Source: Gammaproteobacteria bacterium
Lineage (GTDB): Bacteria; Pseudomonadota; Gammaproteobacteria; Legionellales; Legionellaceae
Length of the DNA: 64,000 nt
Reading direction: 5' to 3'
NCBI GenBank assembly: GCA_030428185.1
Contig: JAUICE010000001.1
Location: 30,232 to 94,231, forward strand
Numbering within the stretch: position 1 is the stretch's first letter; every line of letters begins with the position of its first letter. Of the stretch, positions 46,286 through 55,146 are shown piece by piece. Below the pieces are notes generated by a model. That model was given only the letters and a program-made list of their open reading frames with translations. It was not told the DNA's origin and searched no databases. The translations under genes and the position numbers were made by a program.

Positions 46286-48391
46286 GTGACATTATTTTGT
46301 ACAAAATTTGAAGTGCATGAGAAATATATGACGATTTTAGGCGTAGAGCAAAATGATGTTGATGCAGGGCGTGGCTTATCTTCTGGTAAAGAGAGAGTCG
46401 ATGCTTTTGATAACTGTAATGAGCTTTGTGATGAGGAGTTAACTATTATTGCTCATAGCAGTGAGGGTTTTTTTAATGACAAACCAAAATATATTGGTGG
46501 AATGGATGCAAAAACAATTGCAACAAAAATAGCCCAAAAGTATGGTAATAATCCACAGGCGCTTAAGCATCTATATTTACTCTCTTGTGAGGCAGGTTAT
46601 TGGTATGAGGGACAAGAGCCTCTCGCGCAAGTCGTTCTCAATGAGTTAAAAGCACAAGGCTTAACTGACGTAAAGGTTCATGCAATTACGCCATTTAAAG
46701 AAGTTCCTGATGCTGGTGGCCAAGTTGTAAAATTAGTTACGTTAAACACCACAGAGCCACAAACGGTTATTGAGTCGTATACTTTTGCTAATAGTCGCTT
46801 AGGGGTGTTACAAGAAAAAGTTGATAAGATTACTCAGGATGTCGCAAATCATAATAAAGTGAATGCAGCAAAGCGTAGTGCATATGATGAAATTAAAAAA
46901 GAACTAACCCCTGAGGAGTGGGAAGCATATTCTAAAAATTACTTTCGATTTTACACGTCAATACTAAGTGAGCCACTTACAAAAGATAATTATCGCAGTC
47001 ACTTGCGTGCGGCGCACAATACCTATGAAGGGGAACGTAAGCCTAAGAAATTTTATGAGTTTCATGCACAATTGCTACAAAAAATTTCTTCATCGATTCA
47101 GAAATTAGAAGATATTCTTTCTGCAAATTCAAAGAAAAAATATTTACCTTCATCTATAAAGGCACTTAAAGACTTATATCAAAGTTTAGCTAAGTTATCT
47201 TTTGAGAGTAGCGATGAGTTAAAAAATAAGTTAATTCAGGGGATAAATGCCACTGCCGTACGTTTAGAAGCTTCTGGGACACATGGATTCATTAGAAAAA
47301 GATATAACTATCATCATGCACTAGAGGTTATTAACGGTTTAAGAGAAATGTTGGGTGTTTGTAAGCAGCAAGAGCAAAGCTATAGTCTACTTGCAAAACT
47401 CATGGGGAATACGCCTTTACAGCAATATGATGAGCTTCGAGAGAAGTGTAATCAGTTGATACTGAAAATTAATGCTCTCGGTGAATTGTCTAATGCGCTT
47501 TATAGGCGTGTAGAAGATATGAATCAAATTCAGGTGACAACTAATGATGAGGCGAAAGGAAAAAACATACAATTACATATGTTACAGGGGGATTTAGCGC
47601 AATTTCTTGAACAGCTAAAAGTCAAAGAGGCTGAAGAGCAAGAGCAAAAATTAATGGAAGCATATAATGCCACTTTAGAAAAAATTGATGCAAAGCTGAG
47701 GTTATTAGATAGTCATCAAGCGCTTACAAATGAGCTTAAGTCATTTAAATCGAGAAGATATAGCTTACACTCGACAAAAAAAGAAGATTTGGGTGATGCT
47801 CAAAAGCTTTTAGAAGATATTGCAAGCTTTGAAAGAAGTGATGCGGTATGCAATATTACTTGGAAGCGTCTACAAGAGAAATATTTTAAGCTACGCAATG
47901 AAATTTTAGAAATTGAATCACCACTGGTTGGCCCTATAGAACTTGAAGATAATACAGGCATTCCTCAAGACCTTGTAGGCTATGATGCAGTGCTTACAGC
48001 ACTAAATGTTATGCGTCATACGTTTAGTTCTAGTTTGGAAAGCATTAAGGATAAGTCCACAATGATAACCGAGGCTGAAAACAAGATTGAAAAAATTGAA
48101 AGACTTAAAACAAATCTTGAAGGTGGCCAGTATCAAGCAGTGTTGAAATTAATCGAGCATTTTGATGATAAAAGTAAACATTTTTTTAGTTTTGGCTGTA
48201 AAAGGAAAGCAAATAAGTTACGTGAGGCAGTGCATACACTCTCGGAGAAAGATAGAAAAGATATTTTTAAACACCAATCGGTTATTGATGCCATTGACTA
48301 CCAGCGATACTCTTTATTCGCTTGCCTTGTGGGTAAGGTGCATACAAAGAGTTATGACAAACTAGATAAAACATTTCATTTTTCTAACTAA
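46286..48391 (+). CDS. Clan CD (C80-like) cysteine protease-like protein with helical C-terminus
   Basis: A 701-aa protein. The N-terminal 150 residues resemble the autoprotease fold of clostridial toxins and MARTX (peptidase C80). They contain a beta strand ending in His57 (LTIIAHSSEG), a GG-x-D-A-x-x-I-A-x-x-I-A motif, and a strand ending in Cys101 (LYLLSCEAGY). His57/Cys101 would be the dyad. The remaining 550 residues are helical and coiled coil, rich in Lys, Glu and Leu, with a short basic FGCKRKANKL near residue 640. The start is GTG 46286; ATG 46328 is an alternative. It lies directly upstream of tssJKLM on the same strand, but 112 bases apart and of unknown relation. Confidence 0.6.
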   Translation: MTLFCTKFEVHEKYMTILGVEQNDVDAGRGLSSGKERVDAFDNCNELCDEELTIIAHSSEGFFNDKPKYIGGMDAKTIATKIAQKYGNNPQALKHLYLLSCEAGYWYEGQEPLAQVVLNELKAQGLTDVKVHAITPFKEVPDAGGQVVKLVTLNTTEPQTVIESYTFANSRLGVLQEKVDKITQDVANHNKVNAAKRSAYDEIKKELTPEEWEAYSKNYFRFYTSILSEPLTKDNYRSHLRAAHNTYEGERKPKKFYEFHAQLLQKISSSIQKLEDILSANSKKKYLPSSIKALKDLYQSLAKLSFESSDELKNKLIQGINATAVRLEASGTHGFIRKRYNYHHALEVINGLREMLGVCKQQEQSYSLLAKLMGNTPLQQYDELREKCNQLILKINALGELSNALYRRVEDMNQIQVTTNDEAKGKNIQLHMLQGDLAQFLEQLKVKEAEEQEQKLMEAYNATLEKIDAKLRLLDSHQALTNELKSFKSRRYSLHSTKKEDLGDAQKLLEDIASFERSDAVCNITWKRLQEKYFKLRNEILEIESPLVGPIELEDNTGIPQDLVGYDAVLTALNVMRHTFSSSLESIKDKSTMITEAENKIEKIERLKTNLEGGQYQAVLKLIEHFDDKSKHFFSFGCKRKANKLREAVHTLSEKDRKDIFKHQSVIDAIDYQRYSLFACLVGKVHTKSYDKLDKTFHFSN

Positions 48392-48503
48392 GAGGCTGTT
48401 TGGCAGTAATAAATTGATAGGTTAAGCATAAAAATATTTGCCAATTAAAAACGTCAATGATACCGTTGTATACGCAAGTTCAATGACTAAATGGAGTTAG
48501 TTA

Positions 48504-48941
48504 ATGTCGCGTTTCATCGCTTATGTTGGCGTTTTCTTGTTGTCGTCGTGTGCTTTATTTACTGAGCCATCAATAACGGTTCGGTTGCGCGCAGCAAAAG
48601 AGTTAAACCATAGCAAAGCCTATCGATCTTTACCTGTTGCCATCAGATTATATCAACTCGATGAAGTTGATGCGTTTAAACACAGTGATTTTGATGACTT
48701 TATCGATATTCAAAATCCTATTGTTTCATTAGAAGAAAAACAGTTAACCCTCGCGCCTAATGAGAAAAAAACAATTCGCTGGCGGTTAAATAAAGAAACC
48801 CAATATATAGCAGCTATTGCATACTTTCGTCATAAAAAAAATAATTGGCGTGATTATATAAAGCTTCCTGACTTTTTACCCAAAAACATATTCTCAATTG
48901 ATATTGACTTACAAAGTGAAGCATTGAGGATAAAAAAATGA
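48504..48941 (+). CDS. tssJ: Type VI secretion lipoprotein TssJ
   Basis: Outer-membrane lipoprotein anchoring the TssLM trans-envelope complex, 145 aa. Lipobox LLSSC puts the lipid Cys at position 16. The mature part has the TssJ pattern ITVRLRAAKELN..., then PVAIRLYQLDEVDAFKHSDF (the loop contacting TssM), and a transthyretin-like beta sandwich. Sequence conservation is modest; the identity rests strongly on the following tssK-tssL-tssM order. GGAG precedes the ATG by 8 bases. Its stop overlaps the tssK start as ATGA. Confidence 0.85.
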   Translation: MSRFIAYVGVFLLSSCALFTEPSITVRLRAAKELNHSKAYRSLPVAIRLYQLDEVDAFKHSDFDDFIDIQNPIVSLEEKQLTLAPNEKKTIRWRLNKETQYIAAIAYFRHKKNNWRDYIKLPDFLPKNIFSIDIDLQSEALRIKK

Positions 48942-50212
48942 GTGATAATAAAAAAATCTTATGGGCAGAAGGTGTCGTATTATCACAACAGCATTTTCAA
49001 TGGATAGATGCAGAAATACGTAAAAAATTTCACCAGTCGCTTAATATAAACAGTCCGCATCAATGGGGGCTAAAAGAGCTTATTATTGATAAGCAACAAC
49101 TATTGCTAAACGTTTTTTCAATTAAAGCCATGGATATAATTTTTCCATCAGGCCATCAACTGACGTTTACTGAGCTAAATAGTGAGTCTTTATCTGTAGC
49201 ATTAACCGAAACAGTTCATGATATCTATCTAGAGTGGCCACAAACCAATATGGTTTTCAATCTCAATGGTTATCCAAAGCATAAAAAAGAGCACTGCAGC
49301 TGGGTAGTAGAATATGAGGAAAAAACCGATGAGTATGATGAAAATAAAAAACGTGAGCTAATTTTTATCCATGTAAATGTGAGTTTGGTTTTAGATAAGC
49401 CAAAATACCCAAAAAACGCAATTAAGATAGCAACTGTTAAACAAGAAAAACAAAGCTATCAACTGGTTTCTGACTATATACCTCCGATTTTATCAATAGG
49501 TGTTACAAGTAGCTGTTTAGACTTGATAGATAAAATTTCAATAGAGCTTAGGAATATTATCGACGCATTTAAATTATTTAATGAAGATCATTGTCAAAAA
49601 GATGATGTCATATTTGCACAAAAGGCCAGTATCCAATTACTTAGCATAATGAAGCAAGCGCTCATTCATACTAAGGTTCATCCATATGTACTCTATCAAT
49701 CAATAGAAGCGTACTGTATTGAGCTGGCTATTATCAATAAAAATTGGTTGGCGACATGTTTTACTTACGAACATATGGATATTGCGTCAAGCTATGGTTT
49801 TATACTTGAGGCATTTAGCAAAATATTAAACAAACTTAAAGATAAAAAAAATCTGCTTTTATATATGAGTAGAGCGAGTGATGGTGCTTATGAGGCTAGT
49901 CTTTTAGAGCAACACCTGCAAACAAAAAACTGTATTTTAACTATTCAGTTTAAAACAGACAGTTATCAGTTTAATCTAGATAAAATAAAAATTTCATCAG
50001 CAAGCGTTAAGGCAGAAGTTATTGCTTCTGCATCCCCAGGATTAGATTTTACCGTTCTACCTACAGCCTCAAATGGAGATAAGATAAAGCTAGAATTATA
50101 TAAAACATCAGAGCATTGGCAGATGATAAAAAAAGATCAGTCTATTTTCTTTTACTACATGGATTATCATGAAATAGAGCGCGCATGGATTTCATGTGAA
50201 GGAGAGTCATGA
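48938..50212 (+). CDS. tssK: Type VI secretion baseplate protein TssK
   Basis: Adaptor joining the T6SS baseplate to the membrane complex, 424 aa (usual about 440). The N-terminus ILWAEGVVLSQQHFQWID matches the conserved (W/F)-x-E-G-M-x-L-x-P-Q-H-F-Q motif. The middle has HPYVLYQSIEAYCIELA and the C-terminal region ends in YYMDYHEIERAW. Overlaps both neighbours by 4 bases (ATGA), so the four-gene block is translationally coupled. The sequence is Lys/Ile-rich, as are its neighbours. Confidence 0.92.
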   Translation: MSDNKKILWAEGVVLSQQHFQWIDAEIRKKFHQSLNINSPHQWGLKELIIDKQQLLLNVFSIKAMDIIFPSGHQLTFTELNSESLSVALTETVHDIYLEWPQTNMVFNLNGYPKHKKEHCSWVVEYEEKTDEYDENKKRELIFIHVNVSLVLDKPKYPKNAIKIATVKQEKQSYQLVSDYIPPILSIGVTSSCLDLIDKISIELRNIIDAFKLFNEDHCQKDDVIFAQKASIQLLSIMKQALIHTKVHPYVLYQSIEAYCIELAIINKNWLATCFTYEHMDIASSYGFILEAFSKILNKLKDKKNLLLYMSRASDGAYEASLLEQHLQTKNCILTIQFKTDSYQFNLDKIKISSASVKAEVIASASPGLDFTVLPTASNGDKIKLELYKTSEHWQMIKKDQSIFFYYMDYHEIERAWISCEGES

Positions 50213-50799
50213 ATATTTTTATAGTATATTTTGACGGACTTTATTGGATAGATGCGTATCAAAACCGCTCGCTTAGTATACATCGGTTACGAGACGAAAT
50301 GCTCGGGCTAATACAAAAAGTTCAAGACAGTGAATATTCTTTGTCTTTGATATATCCACTAATCGCATTTGTTGATGAGGTGGTTTTAGTGAGTCATCAC
50401 AAAGAAAAGGACTTTTGGCAGTCTCATCCGTTGCAACAGAAAGTATTCAATACTGTATTAGCAGGCACAGAATTCTACCAAAATATTTATCGCTTAGTAC
50501 ATCATCACGACTACAGAACGCTTTGCTTGTATTACTTGATCCTATTACAAGGCTTTCGTGGTCAGTATTTTATTGATGGAGAAGTTCAGCGTAGAAAAAT
50601 GATCAGTAGTGTTGAGGTGGCGCTCAAAAAACAAAAAAAGGTCAGACAAGATAATAAACTTCTTTTTCAATTAATAAATCGTACGGCGTTGTTTAAAAGA
50701 TTAATATTTATACTCATATCGTTGATGTGTTTCTTTGGAATTTATTATTTTGATATGTATTGCTTATTGTATGATATTTATGCCTCTGTCCTTTCATAA
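50209..50799 (+). CDS. tssL: Type VI secretion protein TssL (DotU-like), short form
   Basis: Inner-membrane partner of TssM, 196 aa. The cytoplasmic hook-like helical domain has FVDEVVLVSHH, FWQSHPLQQKVFNT, GTEFYQNIY and LILLQGFRGQYF (typical L-x-L-G-F-x-G-x-Y). A single C-terminal transmembrane helix lies at about 165-185. No periplasmic OmpA domain, so peptidoglycan anchoring would need another protein. The last residues SVLS and the TAA stop are encoded by a repeat tip; the stop overlaps the tssM ATG by one base. Neighbouring tssJ and tssK exclude the Dot/Icm DotU-IcmF pair. Confidence 0.92.
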   Translation: MNIFIVYFDGLYWIDAYQNRSLSIHRLRDEMLGLIQKVQDSEYSLSLIYPLIAFVDEVVLVSHHKEKDFWQSHPLQQKVFNTVLAGTEFYQNIYRLVHHHDYRTLCLYYLILLQGFRGQYFIDGEVQRRKMISSVEVALKKQKKVRQDNKLLFQLINRTALFKRLIFILISLMCFFGIYYFDMYCLLYDIYASVLS

Positions 50800-50803
50800 T
50801 GTA
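50776..50803 (+). repeat. Repeat tip at the tssL/tssM junction
   Basis: GCCTCTGTCCTTTCATAATG within this span matches the repeat core (CCCTGTCCTTTCATAATG). It spells the tssL C-terminus, its TAA stop and the tssM ATG (TAATG). Confidence 0.6.
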
Positions 50804-53387
50804 TAAGAAGCTTCATGTAATTAAAATAACTAGGTGCAAGATAAACAAATGTGTTGCATGGACAAGTAAGATTTATAGAAATTTTATTGCAAAATGGATT
50901 ACAAAAACTAAGCGGTATCGCACAAAAACTATTTTAGCATTATGTGTGGATGATGAGATTATAAATCAACTTAAGCCAGCAAAATTCACTTCTATTTACT
51001 TAGTTACTGAAATGGAGAAGATTAATAACCTGGAACAATATGACCACATCTACCTTATACTCAATGCATCATATAATGGAGCATTAATTGAGCTGATAAA
51101 AGCCCTATTGGTATGTAATAAAAAAAAACCACAAATAAAAGTGATTTTTGTAATAAATCAGCTATCCCCATGTGGCATGACACAGCCTAATATCTCTTTT
51201 AAATCGTTGAAGCAGGAAGCACTAAAGCAATTATTAGCAGATAAAGATGATGACAAATTGAAGGCTTGTTTTTCAATGATGCGCCATATGAACACCATAA
51301 ATAGTTTAAATAAAGAGAGTGAAAGCACAATTTATTATGAGCTTGTGGATTCTAAGCAAATAAACACTCAATTTAAAAGCTATATTTCAAAGTATCTATC
51401 AGAAAATAAAAACGTCTTCTTCTCAACTATTGGATGGCTGTGCTTGCTAAGTTTATTCATAATTAGCGTTTATAGCTTTAGTCTAAAAATCAAGCAAAAT
51501 CATCATGAGGCCTCATTCATCAAAGAGCTCACTAATGATATGTCAAAGACAAATAGCATAAAAAAGAGGAGGCAACAATTAAAGAAACTAAGCCTTTTTG
51601 AGAGAGTTGATGAAACTTCATTTCTATCGACGCTGTATCATTATGATGGCTATTTAAGCAAAGTAAACAAACACTTCGCGGAAGATATATATCCAAAAAT
51701 ATTTAATACCTTGTTTAGTGAAATTGGCAAAGTAAAACATTTGGTAACGGTACCAAGAAAAAAAGCTATCAGAGCACTACTATACTTGGATTTACTTAAC
51801 TGCTTAATGACACATCACGTTGATAGAGGTTTGGCTTCGTATGTCCTAAATTATATATGGTTTAGAGATGGTGATTCTTATCATTTTCCAGTTCAACTTT
51901 TTTTGTCTTATGTAAATAGTATTAATGCTGGGCATGCATTTAACGAGGTATTGAATGAGAATCGAGTGATACGTTCATCATTAATGGAACAATATCTTGC
52001 AGACTTTCTTTATATAAAGGCTAAACTCAAGGCACTGTACTTAGAGAAGCAAAGTGAGCATCATAATCAATTACTCAGTCTTCCATCCAAACTCTACTCT
52101 TATAAGGGATATAGAAAGTATATTAAACCCTTACTCTTATCTGAGGAATTAGAGCATACAGAAAAACTAACTGTGTTATCGCTGTATATGAATGACTACA
52201 TACATAATTGGCGTTATCTCGTTTATACACATTCAGATATTTCAACATTAGCTCAATTAGTGACAAAGAAAAATTTGCACACTGCGCTAAAGCAGGTGTT
52301 TAAAGCTGTTGATAGGCTTCAATATAAAGCGCGTAGTGCAAAATTTTCATCAATGATTAATGATGATGTGCTGATGCATTTCTTATCTTCAAAATATGCA
52401 CCAACATTCCAACACTTAACAGTTCTTGAAACTGCTAAACAGCGTATGAAGCCGATTTTAGATGGTTTTAAGCGCGCAGCTAGTACTGTTGAAGAGCTCG
52501 ATAAAAGCATGCTCAATAGAGAGGCTATTTATAGTCTTGATGGTTGTCAGACAAAAAGCTTTTTTTGTGTTTTAAGAGAACAAACGTTAACTTTAAGTGC
52601 GATACCTCAGTTAGAAGAGATATCTATGGTACCTTTAACGAATACTTGGCGATATGCCTTGAAGAAAGTTCAAAGTAATATTCAGCATCACTGGCAAATA
52701 TTTATTAATGAGCTTATTGAAAAAGATTTTGAAACAGACTATCCATTAACTATTTATAATGAAAAAACTATTGTATACGCTGATCTTAGACATATACTTA
52801 TCGATGGCGGACATAGTTTTCTTTGTATATTTAATCAATACTTGAAACCTTTTATTGATACACATACATATAGATGGGCCCCTAAACAATGGTTACATTA
52901 TGGTATATTGTTGAATGCTCAAACATTACTTCAGTTAAAATCTTTGTATAACCTTGCAAATTTAATGAATGGACATAAGGAGTCTTTAGTCATTTCACTT
53001 AAAGGTATTCCTAATCATTTATTCAGGCAAGCATTTGTTTCTATCAATGGTCAAACTTTCCGCTATCAAAATGGTCCTGAGCGTTGGCAGTCTTTACATC
53101 TCAATATCTTTGATGACAAGAGACCAGCGTATATAAAACTACTTGACTTACACGAGAATGTATTTACGAAAAGAGTAGCAGGATCTTGGCAATTATTTAG
53201 GTTGTTAAGTGATGCAACATTATTGAAAACTTATCCAAATGATGTCTTTAAACTGATGCTAAAGATTAAGGGAAAAAATATAATCCTATTCATTAGAGAT
53301 GATGCACATACTGGGTTACTAAAACTTGCAGTAATGCGATGGCCACTCCTTCCGGTGGATCTTTTTACCAACCGGTTTAATATTTAA
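50799..53387 (+). CDS. tssM: Type VI secretion protein TssM (IcmF-like), reduced N-terminal part
   Basis: Core of the T6SS membrane complex, 862 aa against the usual 1100-1200. Residues 1-205 are a short basic cytoplasmic part without a Walker A motif; LYLVT- and VIFVIN-type strands suggest a remnant of the GTPase-like domain. One transmembrane helix at about 206-229. The rest is the periplasmic helical region and a C-terminal beta domain (FRYQNGPERWQSLHL, then VAGSWQLFRLLSDATL), which resembles the TssM C-terminal domain. The usual two N-terminal helices before the GTPase domain are missing. Its place after tssL secures the assignment. Confidence 0.85.
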   Translation: MYKKLHVIKITRCKINKCVAWTSKIYRNFIAKWITKTKRYRTKTILALCVDDEIINQLKPAKFTSIYLVTEMEKINNLEQYDHIYLILNASYNGALIELIKALLVCNKKKPQIKVIFVINQLSPCGMTQPNISFKSLKQEALKQLLADKDDDKLKACFSMMRHMNTINSLNKESESTIYYELVDSKQINTQFKSYISKYLSENKNVFFSTIGWLCLLSLFIISVYSFSLKIKQNHHEASFIKELTNDMSKTNSIKKRRQQLKKLSLFERVDETSFLSTLYHYDGYLSKVNKHFAEDIYPKIFNTLFSEIGKVKHLVTVPRKKAIRALLYLDLLNCLMTHHVDRGLASYVLNYIWFRDGDSYHFPVQLFLSYVNSINAGHAFNEVLNENRVIRSSLMEQYLADFLYIKAKLKALYLEKQSEHHNQLLSLPSKLYSYKGYRKYIKPLLLSEELEHTEKLTVLSLYMNDYIHNWRYLVYTHSDISTLAQLVTKKNLHTALKQVFKAVDRLQYKARSAKFSSMINDDVLMHFLSSKYAPTFQHLTVLETAKQRMKPILDGFKRAASTVEELDKSMLNREAIYSLDGCQTKSFFCVLREQTLTLSAIPQLEEISMVPLTNTWRYALKKVQSNIQHHWQIFINELIEKDFETDYPLTIYNEKTIVYADLRHILIDGGHSFLCIFNQYLKPFIDTHTYRWAPKQWLHYGILLNAQTLLQLKSLYNLANLMNGHKESLVISLKGIPNHLFRQAFVSINGQTFRYQNGPERWQSLHLNIFDDKRPAYIKLLDLHENVFTKRVAGSWQLFRLLSDATLLKTYPNDVFKLMLKIKGKNIILFIRDDAHTGLLKLAVMRWPLLPVDLFTNRFNI

Positions 53388-53391
53388 TATT

Positions 53392-54306
53392 TTATTGAAT
53401 AATATGAATATTAATACCCTTAATCGTTGGACTATTAATGTATTTTTTTAAATATTTTGTAAGAAGAATATCGACGACTTTCTTTTTTATTTGAGAAGCC
53501 TCTCTAAAATATAGTTGATTATCTTTTCTTATTGCAAAACCAATATGTGAAACATTTAAACGCGTACCTATCGATTTCGTTAAGTCCCAATTAGGTCGAA
53601 CAATTTCGATGATTGCGCCGGAAGGGATCTGATTAAAAAGAAATGTATTGGCTTCTTGGTTAGCAAAAAACAAGCTATTCAAGGGGATGTAGGGGATAGT
53701 TGCTTTAACCGTTTTGAGCCCATTAATTTTTTGTTTTAACTCATAACCGAGTTCACTATTATTTTTTTTACGTCTGATAATATTTTTTACCCAGCTCGCT
53801 TTATTGATTTCAGCACGGGCCAAGGCGTAGACAGGCTCTCCCTGCTTATCGAAAATACGTTTGGTGATATCAACAAGATAGCCTTTGCTTCGATTATTGG
53901 TATTCCAATCGGCACTTACAAAATGATTTCTTGTTAAAAAGCTTGGTTGGTTATTACTGTATCTGATATCAATAATTCGTTTTTTAAACTCAGTTAAATT
54001 GTTTGATTTTACTAATGCGAGAACAGTACTGACGTAAGTTTGACAGTCAAAACTATCGGTTCTATAGAGGGGGTTTTTATCCATATTGCCATTTTTACCT
54101 TCTCCCAATGCTCCAAGCAAATATCGACGCTTAAGAAAATAATGACTAAAAAGCTCTACTCGCTTGCTTATTGGCATATGTATTTTTATGTTTTGATAGG
54201 CTTGTTGAATTTCTTTATCACTATTGGTGGTTTTTTTTTGAGCAAAAACACTTTGCGTTAGAGATACAATTAAAAGACAAATAATGGTTTTGATGTTTTG
54301 TTTCAT
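53392..54306 (-). CDS. DUF1460 / N-acetylmuramoyl-L-alanine amidase-like protein, exported
   Basis: NlpC/P60-fold enzyme of the DUF1460 family, about 304 aa. Signal peptide 1-22 (SVFAQ). Catalytic candidates are Cys88 in DSFDCQTYV and His254 in SHIGFAI, in the family order. The region also has RYSNNQPSFLTRNHFVSADW, a strong DUF1460 signature. It probably cleaves peptidoglycan or its fragments in the periplasm. ATG at 54306 is chosen because the signal peptide begins there; the longer frame to 54339 would put a hydrophilic stretch before it. It converges on tssM with 4 bases between the stops. Whether it serves T6SS passage through the wall is not shown. Confidence 0.82.
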   Translation of the reverse strand: MKQNIKTIICLLIVSLTQSVFAQKKTTNSDKEIQQAYQNIKIHMPISKRVELFSHYFLKRRYLLGALGEGKNGNMDKNPLYRTDSFDCQTYVSTVLALVKSNNLTEFKKRIIDIRYSNNQPSFLTRNHFVSADWNTNNRSKGYLVDITKRIFDKQGEPVYALARAEINKASWVKNIIRRKKNNSELGYELKQKINGLKTVKATIPYIPLNSLFFANQEANTFLFNQIPSGAIIEIVRPNWDLTKSIGTRLNVSHIGFAIRKDNQLYFREASQIKKKVVDILLTKYLKKYINSPTIKGINIHIIQ

Positions 54307-54401
54307 TATCAGTTTCTTTTTATTGATGAGTATACTCAATCTGCTCTGAAATGCTAGTTTTAGCCTTTAGGTTAAAAAAAGCCAGAATTTCTGTCTTTAG
54401 G

Positions 54402-54454
54402 CCACAGTAAATATTGAAGTCTAAAAACGCGCATTATGGAAGGACAGGGGTATA
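54402..54454 (-). repeat. Solitary 53-base tip of the MITE-like repeat (minus orientation)
   Basis: The stretch ending GCATTATGGAAGGACAGGGG then TATAT is nearly identical to the reverse complement of the first about 50 bases of copy A, including CCACAGTAAATATTGAAGTC. It is the best preserved solitary end and lies about 95 bases upstream of spmA. Confidence 0.85.
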
Positions 54455-54546
54455 TCTTATTGTGAAGCTCAATTATTCAAAAAAATAATTAAATATTTAT
54501 CTGCTCATCATGATAAGATTTTTTTAATCTACTACTAGGGATAATT

Positions 54547-55146
54547 ATGCTTTTTGTTATATGGTTTATTTTAGTGGGTATTGCACTTTTGTGTGGTGCC
54601 TATAATCATACCTTAGATGCTGTATTGATGGCCGTTCCTCATTATGCTTTGGTTTGTGTTCAGTTAGCGTTTTCCCTTTTTTTATTTATGGGCTTTTGGT
54701 TGGGCTTGCTTAATTTAGCTGAGGCTGCTGGTTTAATAAAAAAACTTTCAAAGCGCTTACAGCCATTGATGGGGTATTTGTTTCCAGATATCCCTAGTGA
54801 TCATCCAGCTATTCACGCTATTGTGTTAAATATGAGTGCAAACATGTTAGGTATAGCTAATGCAGCGACACCACTGGGACTAAAAGCAATGCGAGAGCTT
54901 AGCCGTTTAAATAATCATAGTTCTCGAGCAAGTGATGCTATGTGCATGTTTTTGGCGATTAACACCTCAAGTATCCAGCTAATTCCCGCATCGGCAATTG
55001 CTTTTTTAATTGCAACTGGTGCTACTGATCCTTATTCAGTGATTGTCAGCGCATTTTTTGCTACATGTTGCTCTACGATTGTTGCTATTTTTTTAGCTAA
55101 AAAGTGCGCTCGTTTTGATTATTTTTTTAAGAGAAGTCAGACATGA
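54547..55146 (+). CDS. spmA: SpmA-like nucleoside-recognition (Gate) domain membrane protein
   Basis: Inner-membrane protein of 199 aa with about five hydrophobic helices. It matches the SpmA half of the spore maturation pair: MGFWLGLLNLAEAAGLI, then HPAIHAIVLNMSANMLGIANAATPLGLKAM, the family block with conserved Asn and Pro, and NTSSIQLIPASAIAFL. The organism is not a sporeformer; SpmAB-like pairs are widespread in Gram-negatives and may act in transport or envelope maturation. Its stop overlaps the next start as ATGA. Confidence 0.85.
   Translation: MLFVIWFILVGIALLCGAYNHTLDAVLMAVPHYALVCVQLAFSLFLFMGFWLGLLNLAEAAGLIKKLSKRLQPLMGYLFPDIPSDHPAIHAIVLNMSANMLGIANAATPLGLKAMRELSRLNNHSSRASDAMCMFLAINTSSIQLIPASAIAFLIATGATDPYSVIVSAFFATCCSTIVAIFLAKKCARFDYFFKRSQT

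Noticed and set aside
50209..53387. DotU/IcmF pair of a type IVB secretion system
   Set aside because: The two genes are homologous to DotU and IcmF, but tssJ and tssK directly upstream place them in a type VI locus.
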